The notes under the pieces are model-generated. The model saw only the letters and a program-made list of their open reading frames with translations. It did no database searches and was not told the DNA's origin. This document shows positions 1-8,673 of a stretch of 64,000 bases of DNA, one piece after another. The stretch lies in NCBI GenBank assembly GCA_964422415.1, contig CAYRBI010000010.1:1-64000 (forward strand). Reading direction: 5' to 3'. Source of the DNA: OLB16 sp964422415 (GTDB lineage Bacteria; Hinthialibacterota; Hinthialibacteria; OLB16). The position numbers were made by a program, and so were the translations under genes. Positions within the stretch are counted from its first letter, which is position 1. Each line of letters starts with the position of its first letter.

Positions 1-228
1 GCGCGTATCCGCCTGGATGACCGTTACCCGGTTGAGAAGGACCGCTTGTGGGTGGGGGGCGGGATGCACTCGCTCTCAGTCTGGCGGCATGGCGAACGTA
101 TCCGCTGGAAGGTGTTCCAGGCCCATCCAGGTGATGAGATCGAGATCCGCCTTCCAGAGGGGAGAGCCCCAGGGCCATTCTCGGAACGGATTCTAAAAAT
201 GCAGGAGGAGGCGGTGGGAGAGGAGTAA
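1..228 (+). CDS. C-terminal part of an unidentified protein (cut by window edge)
   Basis: An open frame runs in from the left edge and stops at the TAA at 226-228, giving the last 75 residues of a longer protein. The visible part is hydrophilic and charged, with a WVGGGMHSL segment and a short acidic tail (QEEAVGEE). I recognise no family from this fragment, so no function is assigned. It is transcribed toward the DUF362 gene, which ends convergently at 361. The gap between them carries a short inverted-repeat element. The reading frame is continuous with no internal stop, but the gene start lies outside the window. Confidence 0.5.
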   Translation, partial: ARIRLDDRYPVEKDRLWVGGGMHSLSVWRHGERIRWKVFQAHPGDEIEIRLPEGRAPGPFSERILKMQEEAVGEE

Positions 229-254
229 GGTGTATCATCTAGCTGGAGGAGCAA

Positions 255-340
255 CCCGTATGTTGTTCATGCTTCAGCATGTTGGCCTTGTTTTTGATCT
301 GGGCGGTCACCCTTACGCTGAAGCGAAAACAACGTACGGG
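255..340. repeat. ~85-bp inverted-repeat element, copy 1
   Basis: The ends are near-perfect inverted repeats: CCCGTATGTTGTT at 255-267 and AACAACGTACGGG at 328-340. Just inside the left end is a smaller palindrome, CATGCTTCAGCATG. Two further copies of similar size and ends lie at 42327-42411 and 44160-44245. It encodes nothing and sits between two convergent genes, as expected for a MITE- or REP-like element. Confidence 0.7.
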
Positions 341-360
341 TCCAGATCCTTGGCCAGCCG

Positions 361-1518
361 CTATTTCCGGTCCCGTTTGTCCATGTACCAGCTGTACCCC
401 CCCCCACGCAGTCTCTGGGTGAGACCGGCGAGGTGGCTGGAGATGTGCCACTGGAACCACTCTGAGGTGATGACATGTACCAGAGGGGATTCCATCAATT
501 TCTTCTCGAAGAGACGGTAGAGATTAAATTTAACTGGCTTGAAGGACCGGCGGACCTCCTCCAAGGGAATTCCCACCACCTCGACGGCCCCATGTCTCAA
601 GGTTTGAGCCTCCTCCGCAATCCGCAGATAGCGGACCGATTCTGGATCTACCCCGATCACATCACAGGCCACCAGATCGGCCGCGAAACAGTTCTCGCTG
701 GCCATTAACAGATCGAGCTGCACTGGAGTGCCATACAGCGGTCCGTTGCCCTCCATCCCAATGAGTCCATCGACTAACGTGATCATTCTGGGGGAGAGCA
801 GTGCGGCCAGATCCGCGATGGTCTCGTTTAACCAGCGATGGTAGATGATCCGCCGTGGCTCCGGGACCAGACCAAAAAGGTTCTTCATGGCGCAGGTAAG
901 GACAGCGTACTTGTGGGTCTTGATCTTGGGGATGTCGATGAGCAGATCGCAATCCAGAATCCGTCCGGGGAGTTCCAGCCCCTTGAGCCCCCGCCCGGAG
1001 AACTCCACCCAGCGTCTGGATTCGTGGGTCAGGTTGATGAGTTGAACGCCATACCGCGCCGCCAGGGCCGGTAAGCCCATCCGTTCCCAGGTGAGATCGA
1101 GACGGCGTCCCTTAGCGGCGGTACCGGTCTCGCTTTCGGCGATGGAAACATGGCACCCATAGTCAGAGAGGATTGTGAGCAGCGCATCGAGGAACTCGAC
1201 ACTCGTGTTGGCGCCCAGGGCGATGTAGTCCGGCTTGTCCGTAACCAGGTTGGGTTTGAGTACTACCTCCTGGGCTGTCTGTATCCGGGGTAGGCAACCA
1301 GAGAGGGTCATTACTTCCAGGAGATCCTCCACCAGTGAGGTGGGTGAGGTCTTTTTCAGGGCGACTTTGGGAAGAGGAACTGGAGAAAGAGCGGTGCCTT
1401 CTCCCCCCACCCCCACCCTCCCCCGCAAGGGGGGTGGGAGCGATTGTCCCCCACCCCCCTTGCGGGGGAGGGTGGGGGTGGGGGGGGGAGAACGTCTTAG
1501 CCAGGAGAAAACCGTCAT
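361..1518 (-). CDS. DUF362 domain protein with a repeat-encoded N-terminal insert
   Basis: A 385-residue protein of the DUF362 family, whose members include Fe-S or uncharacterised iron-linked proteins. Family-like features are VVLKPNLV near residue 87, an IAESETG segment and LIDIPKIKTHKYAVLTCAMKN (residues about 200-220), the most conserved block of the family. No CxxCxxC ferredoxin cluster is present. The ATG at 1518 overlaps the TGA of the upstream RNA methyltransferase gene (TGATG), so translation is probably coupled. A GTG one codon earlier is also possible. Residues about 9-40 are encoded by a GC-rich palindromic repeat and are Pro/Gly/Arg-rich, unlike the rest. The family domain starts just after it (KVALKK). 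The coupled start argues that the insert is translated, but a later start cannot be excluded. Exact function unknown. Confidence 0.75.
   Translation of the reverse strand: MTVFSWLRRSPPPTPTLPRKGGGGQSLPPPLRGRVGVGGEGTALSPVPLPKVALKKTSPTSLVEDLLEVMTLSGCLPRIQTAQEVVLKPNLVTDKPDYIALGANTSVEFLDALLTILSDYGCHVSIAESETGTAAKGRRLDLTWERMGLPALAARYGVQLINLTHESRRWVEFSGRGLKGLELPGRILDCDLLIDIPKIKTHKYAVLTCAMKNLFGLVPEPRRIIYHRWLNETIADLAALLSPRMITLVDGLIGMEGNGPLYGTPVQLDLLMASENCFAADLVACDVIGVDPESVRYLRIAEEAQTLRHGAVEVVGIPLEEVRRSFKPVKFNLYRLFEKKLMESPLVHVITSEWFQWHISSHLAGLTQRLRGGGYSWYMDKRDRK
1399..1492. repeat. GC-rich palindromic repeat pair inside the DUF362 gene
   Basis: Two inverted copies of a unit of about 36 bp (C-rich arm, CCCCCGCAAGGGGG core, G-rich arm), separated by about 20 bp, so the whole block can fold into one long hairpin. 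The same unit occurs at 8603-8661, 21721-21757, 47648-47875 and 59262-59375. This copy is the only one that lies within a protein gene that looks intact; it is read through in frame. Confidence 0.85.
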
Positions 1519-3101
1519 CACTGCCTCTTGAGATGGACCAGGGTCTCCACATGGTGCGTTTGCGGGAATAGATCGAAGGGCTCCACCGAGGACACGCGGA
1601 AGACATCCTTGCAGAGGGTTCTCAGATCCCGTGCCAGCGCCGCTGGGTGGCAGCTGATATAAACAACATCGCTTGGTTTGAGTGTGATCAGTGCCCGTAA
1701 CACCTCCTGCTGGCAGCCCTTGCGGGGGGGATCCAGAATCACCAGATCCGGTTTCCGTCCCAGCTCACGCGGAGAGGCTTTCCCAAGTCTTCCGAACACC
1801 GCCTCGGAGGCCTCCGCGATCCATTCCACACGGCAGTCCTTCAGACGGCGTGAGGTGGTGCGTGCGAGCTTGATCGATTGTGTATCCAGCTCGATCCCCA
1901 CCACCTGCTCGAACCGGTGAGCTAGAGCGCGTGTCAACACTCCCACTCCACAGTAGGCATCGATGGCGAAGCCATTTTCCTCGAAGGGGAGATCGAGCAC
2001 CCGTCCGTACAACTTGGCCGCCATCTCGTCATTAACCTGCAGGAACGAGGTGGGGCCCACTAGTGTGGTCCAAGGGCCCGCCGAGTGCCAGGCGCAGTTT
2101 TCCTCGGAGAAGTTGGCCACTCCCCAGGAGGGTGTCTTTCCGGGAGGCCGGTTCAGGTATTGGGCCCGGTCAAAGTAGACCGCGTCGGCGCGCGGATCGG
2201 AATAGGTGAAATGAACACGCACCTCCGGCAAGGCTGCCAGGCAATTGACAATCCGGAGCGGGATCTCCATATCAAAGGAGGCGACCGCGAATAGGGCGAT
2301 GATGCAGGGATCGAGGGAGGCTCTGTCCGTGCTGGAGCGGAGTGGATCCTGACGCCCGGTGTGGAAGCGGATGGTCGCTGAACGGATGCAGCCATTCTCT
2401 CCATCCCAGGCGAGCGAGGTGCCGAACTCCTCATCCAAAGCCGCGCGAATCCGCTCCGCTCCCGTCCACAACTCCCGGCGCGTGATCTCACAAGAGGGCA
2501 GGGGAACCGGGAGGCCACTATCTTCCACGCTGCGCAGTCCCCATCTCAGGTGGCCATCCTGTGTGGTTAGGCTGTAGGCCATCTTGTTCCGGTAGTGCCA
2601 GGGATCGCCGCCCACCACCGGAGCGACCTCCAACTCCAGTTTGCTCATCCGTTGAAGAGTGTCTTGAACTAACTTGCGCTTGAAGGCGAGTTGCTTTTCC
2701 CGGTCCATTATCTGTAATTGACAGCCACCACAGTGGAGGGATTCCTGGAAGATCATTCCATCTCTGGGTTGGAGGTGAACAGGGCAGGTGGGGGTTTGGC
2801 GTTCGGGTGAGGTGGTCAGGATCTCTAAGGGGAAAGCCCGTGCGAAATCGCGGGATACCTTCCCGATCCGCGCGCGCGCCCGTTCACTACTCAGCAGTCC
2901 GGGGGTGAAACAGGCCATCCCCTCGATATGCGCCAATCCCTCGGCCACCGAGGTGAGATCCTCGATCTCGATCTCGGCGGTCTGTCCTTCCTGGACTGGC
3001 GCTCCTTCACTTGCGGATCTCTTTGACAACGGCTCTTGCTCTCTTTCCCTGGGGCCTAGTGGCGGGATTATGTGGCTGGAAACATCCCACGAACATCTCA
3101 C
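1518..3101 (-). CDS. TrmA/RlmD-family 23S rRNA (uracil-5-)-methyltransferase
   Basis: SAM-dependent RNA m5U methyltransferase, likely acting on 23S rRNA or tRNA. An N-terminal TRAM domain (EIEIEDLTSVAEGLAHIEG, about 42-60) is followed by the Fe-S cysteines, including HCGGCQLQ (about 122-129). The Rossmann methyltransferase domain carries AYCGVGVLT, the catalytic-loop DPPRKG and YISCHPAALARDL with the nucleophilic Cys, and the C-terminal HHVETLVHL with the catalytic Glu. Length (527 as drawn) is at the long end of the family. The first ~35 residues from the GTG at 3101 show no similarity to the family, so the true start may lie downstream. It lies about 50 bp after argJ, and its stop overlaps the DUF362 start. 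RlmD, RlmC and TrmA cannot be separated by eye. Confidence 0.9.
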   Translation of the reverse strand: MRCSWDVSSHIIPPLGPREREQEPLSKRSASEGAPVQEGQTAEIEIEDLTSVAEGLAHIEGMACFTPGLLSSERARARIGKVSRDFARAFPLEILTTSPERQTPTCPVHLQPRDGMIFQESLHCGGCQLQIMDREKQLAFKRKLVQDTLQRMSKLELEVAPVVGGDPWHYRNKMAYSLTTQDGHLRWGLRSVEDSGLPVPLPSCEITRRELWTGAERIRAALDEEFGTSLAWDGENGCIRSATIRFHTGRQDPLRSSTDRASLDPCIIALFAVASFDMEIPLRIVNCLAALPEVRVHFTYSDPRADAVYFDRAQYLNRPPGKTPSWGVANFSEENCAWHSAGPWTTLVGPTSFLQVNDEMAAKLYGRVLDLPFEENGFAIDAYCGVGVLTRALAHRFEQVVGIELDTQSIKLARTTSRRLKDCRVEWIAEASEAVFGRLGKASPRELGRKPDLVILDPPRKGCQQEVLRALITLKPSDVVYISCHPAALARDLRTLCKDVFRVSSVEPFDLFPQTHHVETLVHLKRQ

Positions 3102-3150
3102 CCGCCACCTGGCCGGTGGCGGATTTGTCAGGCGGGGATGGAGGCCATGC

Positions 3151-4854
3151 TCAGGTATGATACTCCGCGTTGATGCGGACGTAATCGTAAGATAGATCGC
3201 AGGTATAGGTGGTGGCTGAGGCGGAGCCCGCCCCCAAGTCTACACGGATCTCGATCTCTTCCTCATTCATGGCCTGCGAGACCGCCGTGCGGTCAAAATC
3301 GGTGGCCATTCCATTTTCGAACAGCAGGATCCCCTGCACCCACAGTCTTACCTCATTGGGATTATACCGCGCCTGGGTGTTGCCCACCGCGCAGATGATC
3401 CGTCCCCAATTGGGGTCGCGCCCGAAGATCGCGGTTTTCACTAAGAGCGAGCCCGCGATGGCCTTGGAGACCGCATGGGCATCGGGACGGTTGAAGGCTC
3501 CCTCGCAGATTACCCGGACCAGGTGTGTGGCCCCCTCGCCATCCCTGGCCATTTGACGGACCAGGTCCTGGCAAAGCAAGCGGAGTTCCTCGGTAAAGTG
3601 GTTGTATTCCACATGATCTGGTCCGATTTCCTCATTGCCGGCCTTGCCATTGGCGAATAAGATGACAGTGTCCGAGGTGCTGGTATCGCCATCCACGGAC
3701 AGACAATTGAAGGAATCCTGCACCGCCAAGCCGAGGGCGCTCTTGAGCGCCGAGGGACGGATAGCGGCGTCGGTGGTGAGGAAGGCCAGCATGGTCGCCA
3801 TGTTGGGATGGATCATGCCCGCGCCCTTGGTGAGGCCGGCCAGGGTGACCTCCTTACCGCTTAGTTGGAAGTGGCGCGAGGCGAACTTCATCGTGGTATC
3901 GGTGGTCATGATGGCCTGGAGCAGACGTTCATCCTGGCCCGTGGTTAGCCCCGCCACCGCTGTCTCGATACCGCTCTCGATCTTCTCCATCGGTAGGAAA
4001 TGGCCGATGACACCGGTACTGCATACGAGCACCTGGTGAGGTTCCAGGCCCAGTTGCTCAGCCACCGCGGCAGTCATCCTGCGCGCATCGCTCAGACCCC
4101 GTGCGCCGGTGGCGGCGTTGGCGATTCCGCTGTTGATTACCACCGCACGGACATCTCCCTGCGTAAGGTTCTCGCGGCAGACCTGAACCGGAGGCGAGCA
4201 GAAACGGTTCTGCGTGAAGTGCCCCGCGGTGACACAGGGGAAATCACTGACCAGCAGACCCAGATCCAGCTTACCTTCTTTGATACCACAACCTACACCC
4301 GCTGACCGGAACCCCTCGGGAGCGGTCACGATCTTCAGATTAGTCAACATCTCTACCTCTTGTTTAGCCTTGGCCTCATTTTCTCCCGCGCTTCCCCCGG
4401 AAAGGATGAAGGACCTGACGCGGTCCAAGAGGACCTCGGGATCCTCCTCGGTGGGACGGGAGGATTTTGTTCCACCCTCTTCCAGCAGTAGGCGGAGCTC
4501 ATGCCGGTCCTCGCTGGAAACCAAGGCGTACCGCTCGATCCAGGGGCGCAGGAATAGGCCCTTGAGCGCTTCATTTTGTGAATCGGGGATTATTGCGACG
4601 AAGAAGAAATCACGGACTCCCGCGGCCACTACCGAGTCGTCATAAAAGTCAGGCGCGAGACGTACACATTCGCCAAATTCGGACAGTTCCTCCAACAGAA
4701 TGGGAACTTCATTCCAGACTGTGTACCCCGGTGCCACTTTAAAGAAAGCGGCTACCACCTGGCTGGGAACCTCGGTCTCCCGGAGGAGTTGTTCGCGTTC
4801 CGGTCCGGTCAGTCGCAGGCATTGGAGGATTGAGAGAAGTGGTGATGCCTTCAT
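3151..4854 (-). CDS. argJ: ArgJ glutamate N-acetyltransferase with ~168-residue N-terminal extension
   Basis: Arginine biosynthesis: transfers acetyl from N-acetylornithine to glutamate, and in many species also uses acetyl-CoA. Residues about 169-567 are a full ArgJ. STGVIG (279-284) marks the oxyanion loop, and KGAGMIHPNMATML (343-356) holds the self-cleavage site with nucleophile Thr354. FGRDPNWGRI lies near the C-terminus. The first 168 residues match no family known to me; they are mixed acidic/hydrophobic with an Arg/Leu-rich stretch and end in a linker with GGSAGENEAKAKQE. An internal ATG at 4348-4350 is preceded by GAGGTAGAG, a plausible ribosome site, so ArgJ may also be made alone. 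The start at 4854 overlaps the upstream stop by ATGA. ArgJ itself is certain; whether the extension stays attached is not. Confidence 0.92.
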   Translation of the reverse strand: MKASPLLSILQCLRLTGPEREQLLRETEVPSQVVAAFFKVAPGYTVWNEVPILLEELSEFGECVRLAPDFYDDSVVAAGVRDFFFVAIIPDSQNEALKGLFLRPWIERYALVSSEDRHELRLLLEEGGTKSSRPTEEDPEVLLDRVRSFILSGGSAGENEAKAKQEVEMLTNLKIVTAPEGFRSAGVGCGIKEGKLDLGLLVSDFPCVTAGHFTQNRFCSPPVQVCRENLTQGDVRAVVINSGIANAATGARGLSDARRMTAAVAEQLGLEPHQVLVCSTGVIGHFLPMEKIESGIETAVAGLTTGQDERLLQAIMTTDTTMKFASRHFQLSGKEVTLAGLTKGAGMIHPNMATMLAFLTTDAAIRPSALKSALGLAVQDSFNCLSVDGDTSTSDTVILFANGKAGNEEIGPDHVEYNHFTEELRLLCQDLVRQMARDGEGATHLVRVICEGAFNRPDAHAVSKAIAGSLLVKTAIFGRDPNWGRIICAVGNTQARYNPNEVRLWVQGILLFENGMATDFDRTAVSQAMNEEEIEIRVDLGAGSASATTYTCDLSYDYVRINAEYHT

Positions 4855-6404
4855 TTTTCCCAGTAGTCGCCCATTGGATTAATGACACCTAGCGCGCGTA
4901 ATGCGGCCAGGTCAGGTTTGGGATTCGTATTGAATCCCTTGTTGGCGTATTTCACCCACGCTTCCTGTAAAGTATCGTATCCGAATCCGGTCACTTCCCG
5001 CAACGCCGTCTCTTGATCGAGTCCCGATGCATAAGCTTCGACCAGCTGGGGGATGACCTGCAGGCCTTTCTTGTTGATGAGGACTTGGATTACGGACTGG
5101 GATTGGGCCATTACCACTGCCGCGTCGAGAATATCCGGGATCCCCAGGAAGGTGGCCGGCAGATTTTGGAGGGAGATAGTCTTTTTCTTGGCGAGACGGC
5201 TTGTGATCTCGTTGATGCCGCCATTCGCCGGTCCATCTGGATAGGCGAGCTGGAGCGCCACTCCCTCCTGGAACCAGGCCGGAGCGGCTCCCTCGGTTAG
5301 TACATCGATCACCCATAAACCAAAGGCGTACCGGGTCACCACCGGTAGGCTGGTGATATTAACTTTGACTGTGTCCAGTTGCATCCGCAATTTCCCGTGC
5401 AAGGACAAAGCCTTGTTCCAAATGGGGGACATGAAGAAGGATTCATAGCTGTTTTTCTGAAAGAGCATAACCCGTAGGGGAAGAGGCGTTTTCAAGCCGA
5501 ACATTTTTTCCGCAGCTTCGCGTGACCCCTCAAAGGCAGCGGCGATCCCGGCCTCATTCACGGCTAGACCACCCGGTGAGGTGACCACGAAACCGTTAAG
5601 CTCCTTGCGGTTGTAGGTTCTTTCCAACCCCGCTTCCTTCTGAACCAAATCTTGGAATGCCAGCAGCGCCTGGGATTCTCTCTGTGAACCACGCAAGGCC
5701 AGTCTGAGGTGTTCGAGAGTGGCCTTGTAATCATCTTGTTGGTAGCAGATCTGGGCCAACAAACTCTCGATCTCCTCTGTGTTGATCTTCCAGGTTAGTG
5801 CTTCGGTTGCTTTCGCGCGCGCATCGATGGTCTCTCCGGCACGCCGCAAACTTTCCGCCCATGCGGCCAACAAGTCGCGCAACCTTTGCGCGAACTCTTT
5901 TTCGACCGCTGGTACCTTATATGAACGAGCCGTTCTCCAGGTGTCATCCAAGAGGAATTTGGTCTTCTCCCAGTCACCTGATTTGAACACCTGACTGCTT
6001 TGCGCGGCCCGGATCTCGCCCAGTTTCTGTATCAATACCTCCGGTGCAGCTCCCATCTCCAGTGAGGTTTTAATGGTCACCACCGGTTCCTCGTACTGTT
6101 CCAACCTGGTGAGTGGATCCACATAGTTGATGGTTGCTTGAGCGGCCCGTGCGCGGTTTGGGTTAGTTTTGGCCGAGGTCAATGCGAGCCGCGCCGCGGC
6201 CATCTCCTGCTTGAGTTCCTCCAAGCCTCCGGTCTGATCTGGCGTAAGGCTCGCTTCCGTGGTGGCCGCCCGCATATTTTCAGCACGGTTCTTGTTCTCG
6301 AGCTCCCGGATGAGATTCCGTCTGTCCTCGATGCTGGGTTGCGCGGATGCCCCCCCTAGAAAGAGGAACAGGAGACACATGGGAATTACGTTGTGAAGAG
6401 CCAA
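4851..6404 (-). CDS. Secreted TPR / peptidase-MA-like protein lacking HExxH
   Basis: A 517-residue exported protein. A signal peptide (LLFLFLGGASAQ) ends near residue 22. A charged coiled-coil region follows, then TPR-like helices (LLAQICYQQDDYKATLEHLRLAL). Residues about 270-480 resemble the peptidase MA (gluzincin) family, with the typical PLRVMLFQKNSYESF and APAWFQEGVA blocks. The zinc-binding HExxH expected about 25 residues before WFQEG is replaced by a RYAFGLWVIDV-like segment, so it is probably not an active protease. Its TGA overlaps the argJ start (ATGA), so the two are translationally coupled although their roles look unrelated. Substrate unknown. Confidence 0.65.
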   Translation of the reverse strand: MALHNVIPMCLLFLFLGGASAQPSIEDRRNLIRELENKNRAENMRAATTEASLTPDQTGGLEELKQEMAAARLALTSAKTNPNRARAAQATINYVDPLTRLEQYEEPVVTIKTSLEMGAAPEVLIQKLGEIRAAQSSQVFKSGDWEKTKFLLDDTWRTARSYKVPAVEKEFAQRLRDLLAAWAESLRRAGETIDARAKATEALTWKINTEEIESLLAQICYQQDDYKATLEHLRLALRGSQRESQALLAFQDLVQKEAGLERTYNRKELNGFVVTSPGGLAVNEAGIAAAFEGSREAAEKMFGLKTPLPLRVMLFQKNSYESFFMSPIWNKALSLHGKLRMQLDTVKVNITSLPVVTRYAFGLWVIDVLTEGAAPAWFQEGVALQLAYPDGPANGGINEITSRLAKKKTISLQNLPATFLGIPDILDAAVVMAQSQSVIQVLINKKGLQVIPQLVEAYASGLDQETALREVTGFGYDTLQEAWVKYANKGFNTNPKPDLAALRALGVINPMGDYWEK

Positions 6405-6476
6405 GGCATATGGCCTCCAATCTGATAGCGTTGTTTTTCCGGTGCTAGAGCCGCTGGACTCCGGGGGATGTGAGCC

Positions 6477-7679
6477 TTACAGAGAATGCATAAACCGCTT
6501 CATTCTCTCCATGGCTTGTTCGATGGTGTCCAACGAGGTGGCATAGGCGCAGCGGATATATCCCTCCCCCGATGAACCAAACGCATCACCTGGCACCACG
6601 GCAACGCTTTGTTTCTCCAGCAGACGGAGCGCGAACTCCTCGCTGGTCAGGCCTGTCTCACGAATCGAGGGGAACACATAGAAAGCGCCCCCGGGCATGT
6701 GACAAGGAAGCCCCATCTCATTGAGGCTCTTTACAATCAGACGGCGGCGGCGGGAATAATCCATCTTCATCCGCTTGCATTCCTCATCGCCATGATCCAA
6801 TGCTTCGATGCCGGCCATCTGCCCGGTAATCCCCGCGCACATGATCTGGTATTGATGGACCTTGTTCATGGCCGCCAGGATATCCGCCGGGGCTCCCACG
6901 AAGCCGATCCGCCAGCCGGTCATGGCCCAGGCTTTGGAAAGGCCATGCATTAGAATGGTCCGCTCCTTCATGCCTGGTAATGAAGCGAAGCAGATGTGCT
7001 GGCTATCATAGGTGAGCGTGCTGTAAATCTCATCGGTAATAAGGACGATATCTTTCTCGATCACCCAGCGGGCGATCTCATTCATCTTCTCGCGGTTGAT
7101 GGTCGCGCCGGTGGGATTACCGGGAAAGTTCAGGAGCAAGACACGTGTCTTGTGACTGCAATGGGCCTCCAGATCGGCGGGTGTAGGAAGAAAATCGGTG
7201 GCCGCGCTGGTCGGAACCATCACCGGAACACCCCCAGCCAATTCGGCCAGAGCCGGATAGGCGACAAAACAAGGCTCTGGGATGAGCATCTCATCACCCG
7301 GCTCCAAAAGCGTACGGCAGGCTAGATCCAGCGCTTCGCTGACTCCCACTGTGACCAGGATCTCCTGCTCCGGATTGTAAGAGACATGCATCTCCCGTTC
7401 GAACCAACGGCTGACCGCTTGACGGAAGGGCAGGTATCCCTGGTTGGAGGTATACGAGGTGTGCCCTTTCTCCAGCGAGAAGATGCCTTGTTCACGGATC
7501 GCCCAGGGTGTGGAGTAATCTGGCTCGCCCACCCCCAGTGAGAGGATGTCGTCCCGTCCAATGACCAGGTCAAAGAAACGGCGGATACCAGATGGTTTCA
7601 GGTTTTCGACACGGCTGGCGATCCGGGATTGTCTCCCGGACTCAGGTTCTATGATTGGTTTCTCGACTGCAACTGACAT
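6477..7679 (-). CDS. Class I/II PLP-dependent aminotransferase
   Basis: A fold-type I aminotransferase of 400 residues, the usual size. SLGVGEPDYSTP near the N-terminus, NFPGNPTGA in the middle, TDEIYS, and LSKAWAMTGWRIGF with the PLP-binding Lys are all present, followed by the substrate-carboxylate Arg region near YIRCAYATS. The start at 7679 is chosen because AGGGGGG lies at ribosome-site distance, and because the open frame upstream reads as non-protein. Close relatives are annotated as aspartate, aromatic or LL-diaminopimelate aminotransferases; the substrate cannot be told from sequence alone. It is divergent from the GT2 gene, leaving a promoter-bearing gap of about 190 bp. Confidence 0.88.
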   Translation of the reverse strand: MSVAVEKPIIEPESGRQSRIASRVENLKPSGIRRFFDLVIGRDDILSLGVGEPDYSTPWAIREQGIFSLEKGHTSYTSNQGYLPFRQAVSRWFEREMHVSYNPEQEILVTVGVSEALDLACRTLLEPGDEMLIPEPCFVAYPALAELAGGVPVMVPTSAATDFLPTPADLEAHCSHKTRVLLLNFPGNPTGATINREKMNEIARWVIEKDIVLITDEIYSTLTYDSQHICFASLPGMKERTILMHGLSKAWAMTGWRIGFVGAPADILAAMNKVHQYQIMCAGITGQMAGIEALDHGDEECKRMKMDYSRRRRLIVKSLNEMGLPCHMPGGAFYVFPSIRETGLTSEEFALRLLEKQSVAVVPGDAFGSSGEGYIRCAYATSLDTIEQAMERMKRFMHSL

Positions 7680-7868
7680 AATTGTCCCCCCCTTACTGGT
7701 AATATCGTTGAGTGTAGCAGAACTACCGGCTGGGAAGAAACGGGAGGGACAGTTTCCGGACAGCCGGTTTACCAAGGGGGAGTGGACACCTGTTTTGACA
7801 GGAATGACAGAGCCGGGCTGGGCAGTATCATTGACCCTGTTGGCCGAAGCGATAAACTCCAATTTCCT

Positions 7869-8600
7869 ATGCAAGAGTCTTCGCCAGAAATATCTCTGAT
7901 TATTCCCGCTTACAACGAAGAGAAGCGGATCGGCCCCTCCCTGCGGGAAGTGCGGCAATTCATGGCCACCTATTCCCGCTCCATGGAGGTATGGGTGGTC
8001 GATGATGGCAGCCGTGATGCCACTGCTCGGATTGTTCAAGACTATATCAATTCACCGGAGGGCGGCCCAAAGTTTCATTATCTTCAATATGGCTGCAACC
8101 GGGGGAAAGGATATGCGGTGGCCGAGGGGCTGCGGCATGGAACTGGAAAGTACCTGGTCTTTACTGATACTGATCTCTCCGCTCCCATTGAGCAGCTCCC
8201 ACATCTGATCAAGGGGCTGGAGACTGGCGCGGACATTGCCATTGGTTCACGGCGGTTGCCACAGTCGCAGGTTGTGGGCCTCCCCTTTTCGCGTCATCTC
8301 ATGGGGCATCTGTTCGCGCGGCTTTCCCGCTTGATGGTCCTGTCCGGAATCTCCGATACCCAGTGTGGCTTCAAGGCTTATCGCCGCGAGGCCGCCCACA
8401 AACTCATCGCGGCGCAGAAGATCGATGGATACACCTTCGATGTGGAGCACTTGCTTCTCGCGCGTCAATTCGGCATGAAGGTGGTCGAGGTTCCGGTGAA
8501 GTGGATCTTCTCCGCGGACTCGCAGATTCATGGGATGCGGGACTCCATCCGCATGTTCCGTGACCTGCTCGCAATCCCCAAAATGCACCCCAAGGGGTGA
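7869..8600 (+). CDS. Family 2 glycosyltransferase, dolichyl/polyprenyl-phosphate hexose synthase type
   Basis: A 243-residue GT-A enzyme. SLIIPAYNEEKRI opens the domain, VVDDGSRD and the metal-binding FTDTDLSAP follow, then IAIGSRR and the acceptor region SDTQCGFKAYRR. This pattern is that of dolichyl-phosphate beta-glucosyltransferase/DPM1-like enzymes, which load a sugar from a nucleotide donor onto a polyprenyl phosphate at the membrane. No C-terminal membrane helices are present. The ATG at 7869 is where family similarity begins, although the ribosome site is weak and the frame is open further upstream. It ends just before a perfect GC-rich palindrome shared with the convergent PIG-L gene. 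Confidence 0.85.
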   Translation: MQESSPEISLIIPAYNEEKRIGPSLREVRQFMATYSRSMEVWVVDDGSRDATARIVQDYINSPEGGPKFHYLQYGCNRGKGYAVAEGLRHGTGKYLVFTDTDLSAPIEQLPHLIKGLETGADIAIGSRRLPQSQVVGLPFSRHLMGHLFARLSRLMVLSGISDTQCGFKAYRREAAHKLIAAQKIDGYTFDVEHLLLARQFGMKVVEVPVKWIFSADSQIHGMRDSIRMFRDLLAIPKMHPKG

Positions 8601-8602
8601 GG

Positions 8603-8661
8603 TTCTCCCCCCCACCCCAACCCTCCCCCCTGGCGGGGGAGGGTTGGGGTGGGGGGGAGAA
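8603..8661. repeat. GC-rich palindromic repeat between convergent genes
   Basis: A nearly perfect 59-bp palindrome: a TTCTCCCCCCCACCCCAACC arm and its reverse complement around a TGGC loop. It lies 2 bp after the GT2 stop and 12 bp from the PIG-L stop. Its position suits a bidirectional terminator, but it has no U-tract, and other copies of the family lie elsewhere, so it is listed as a repeat. Confidence 0.85.
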
Positions 8662-8673
8662 TTCGTGGAGACT

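Noticed and set aside
8603..8661. Intrinsic terminator
   Set aside because: The hairpin is strong but belongs to a dispersed repeat family and has no T-run, so it was listed as a repeat.
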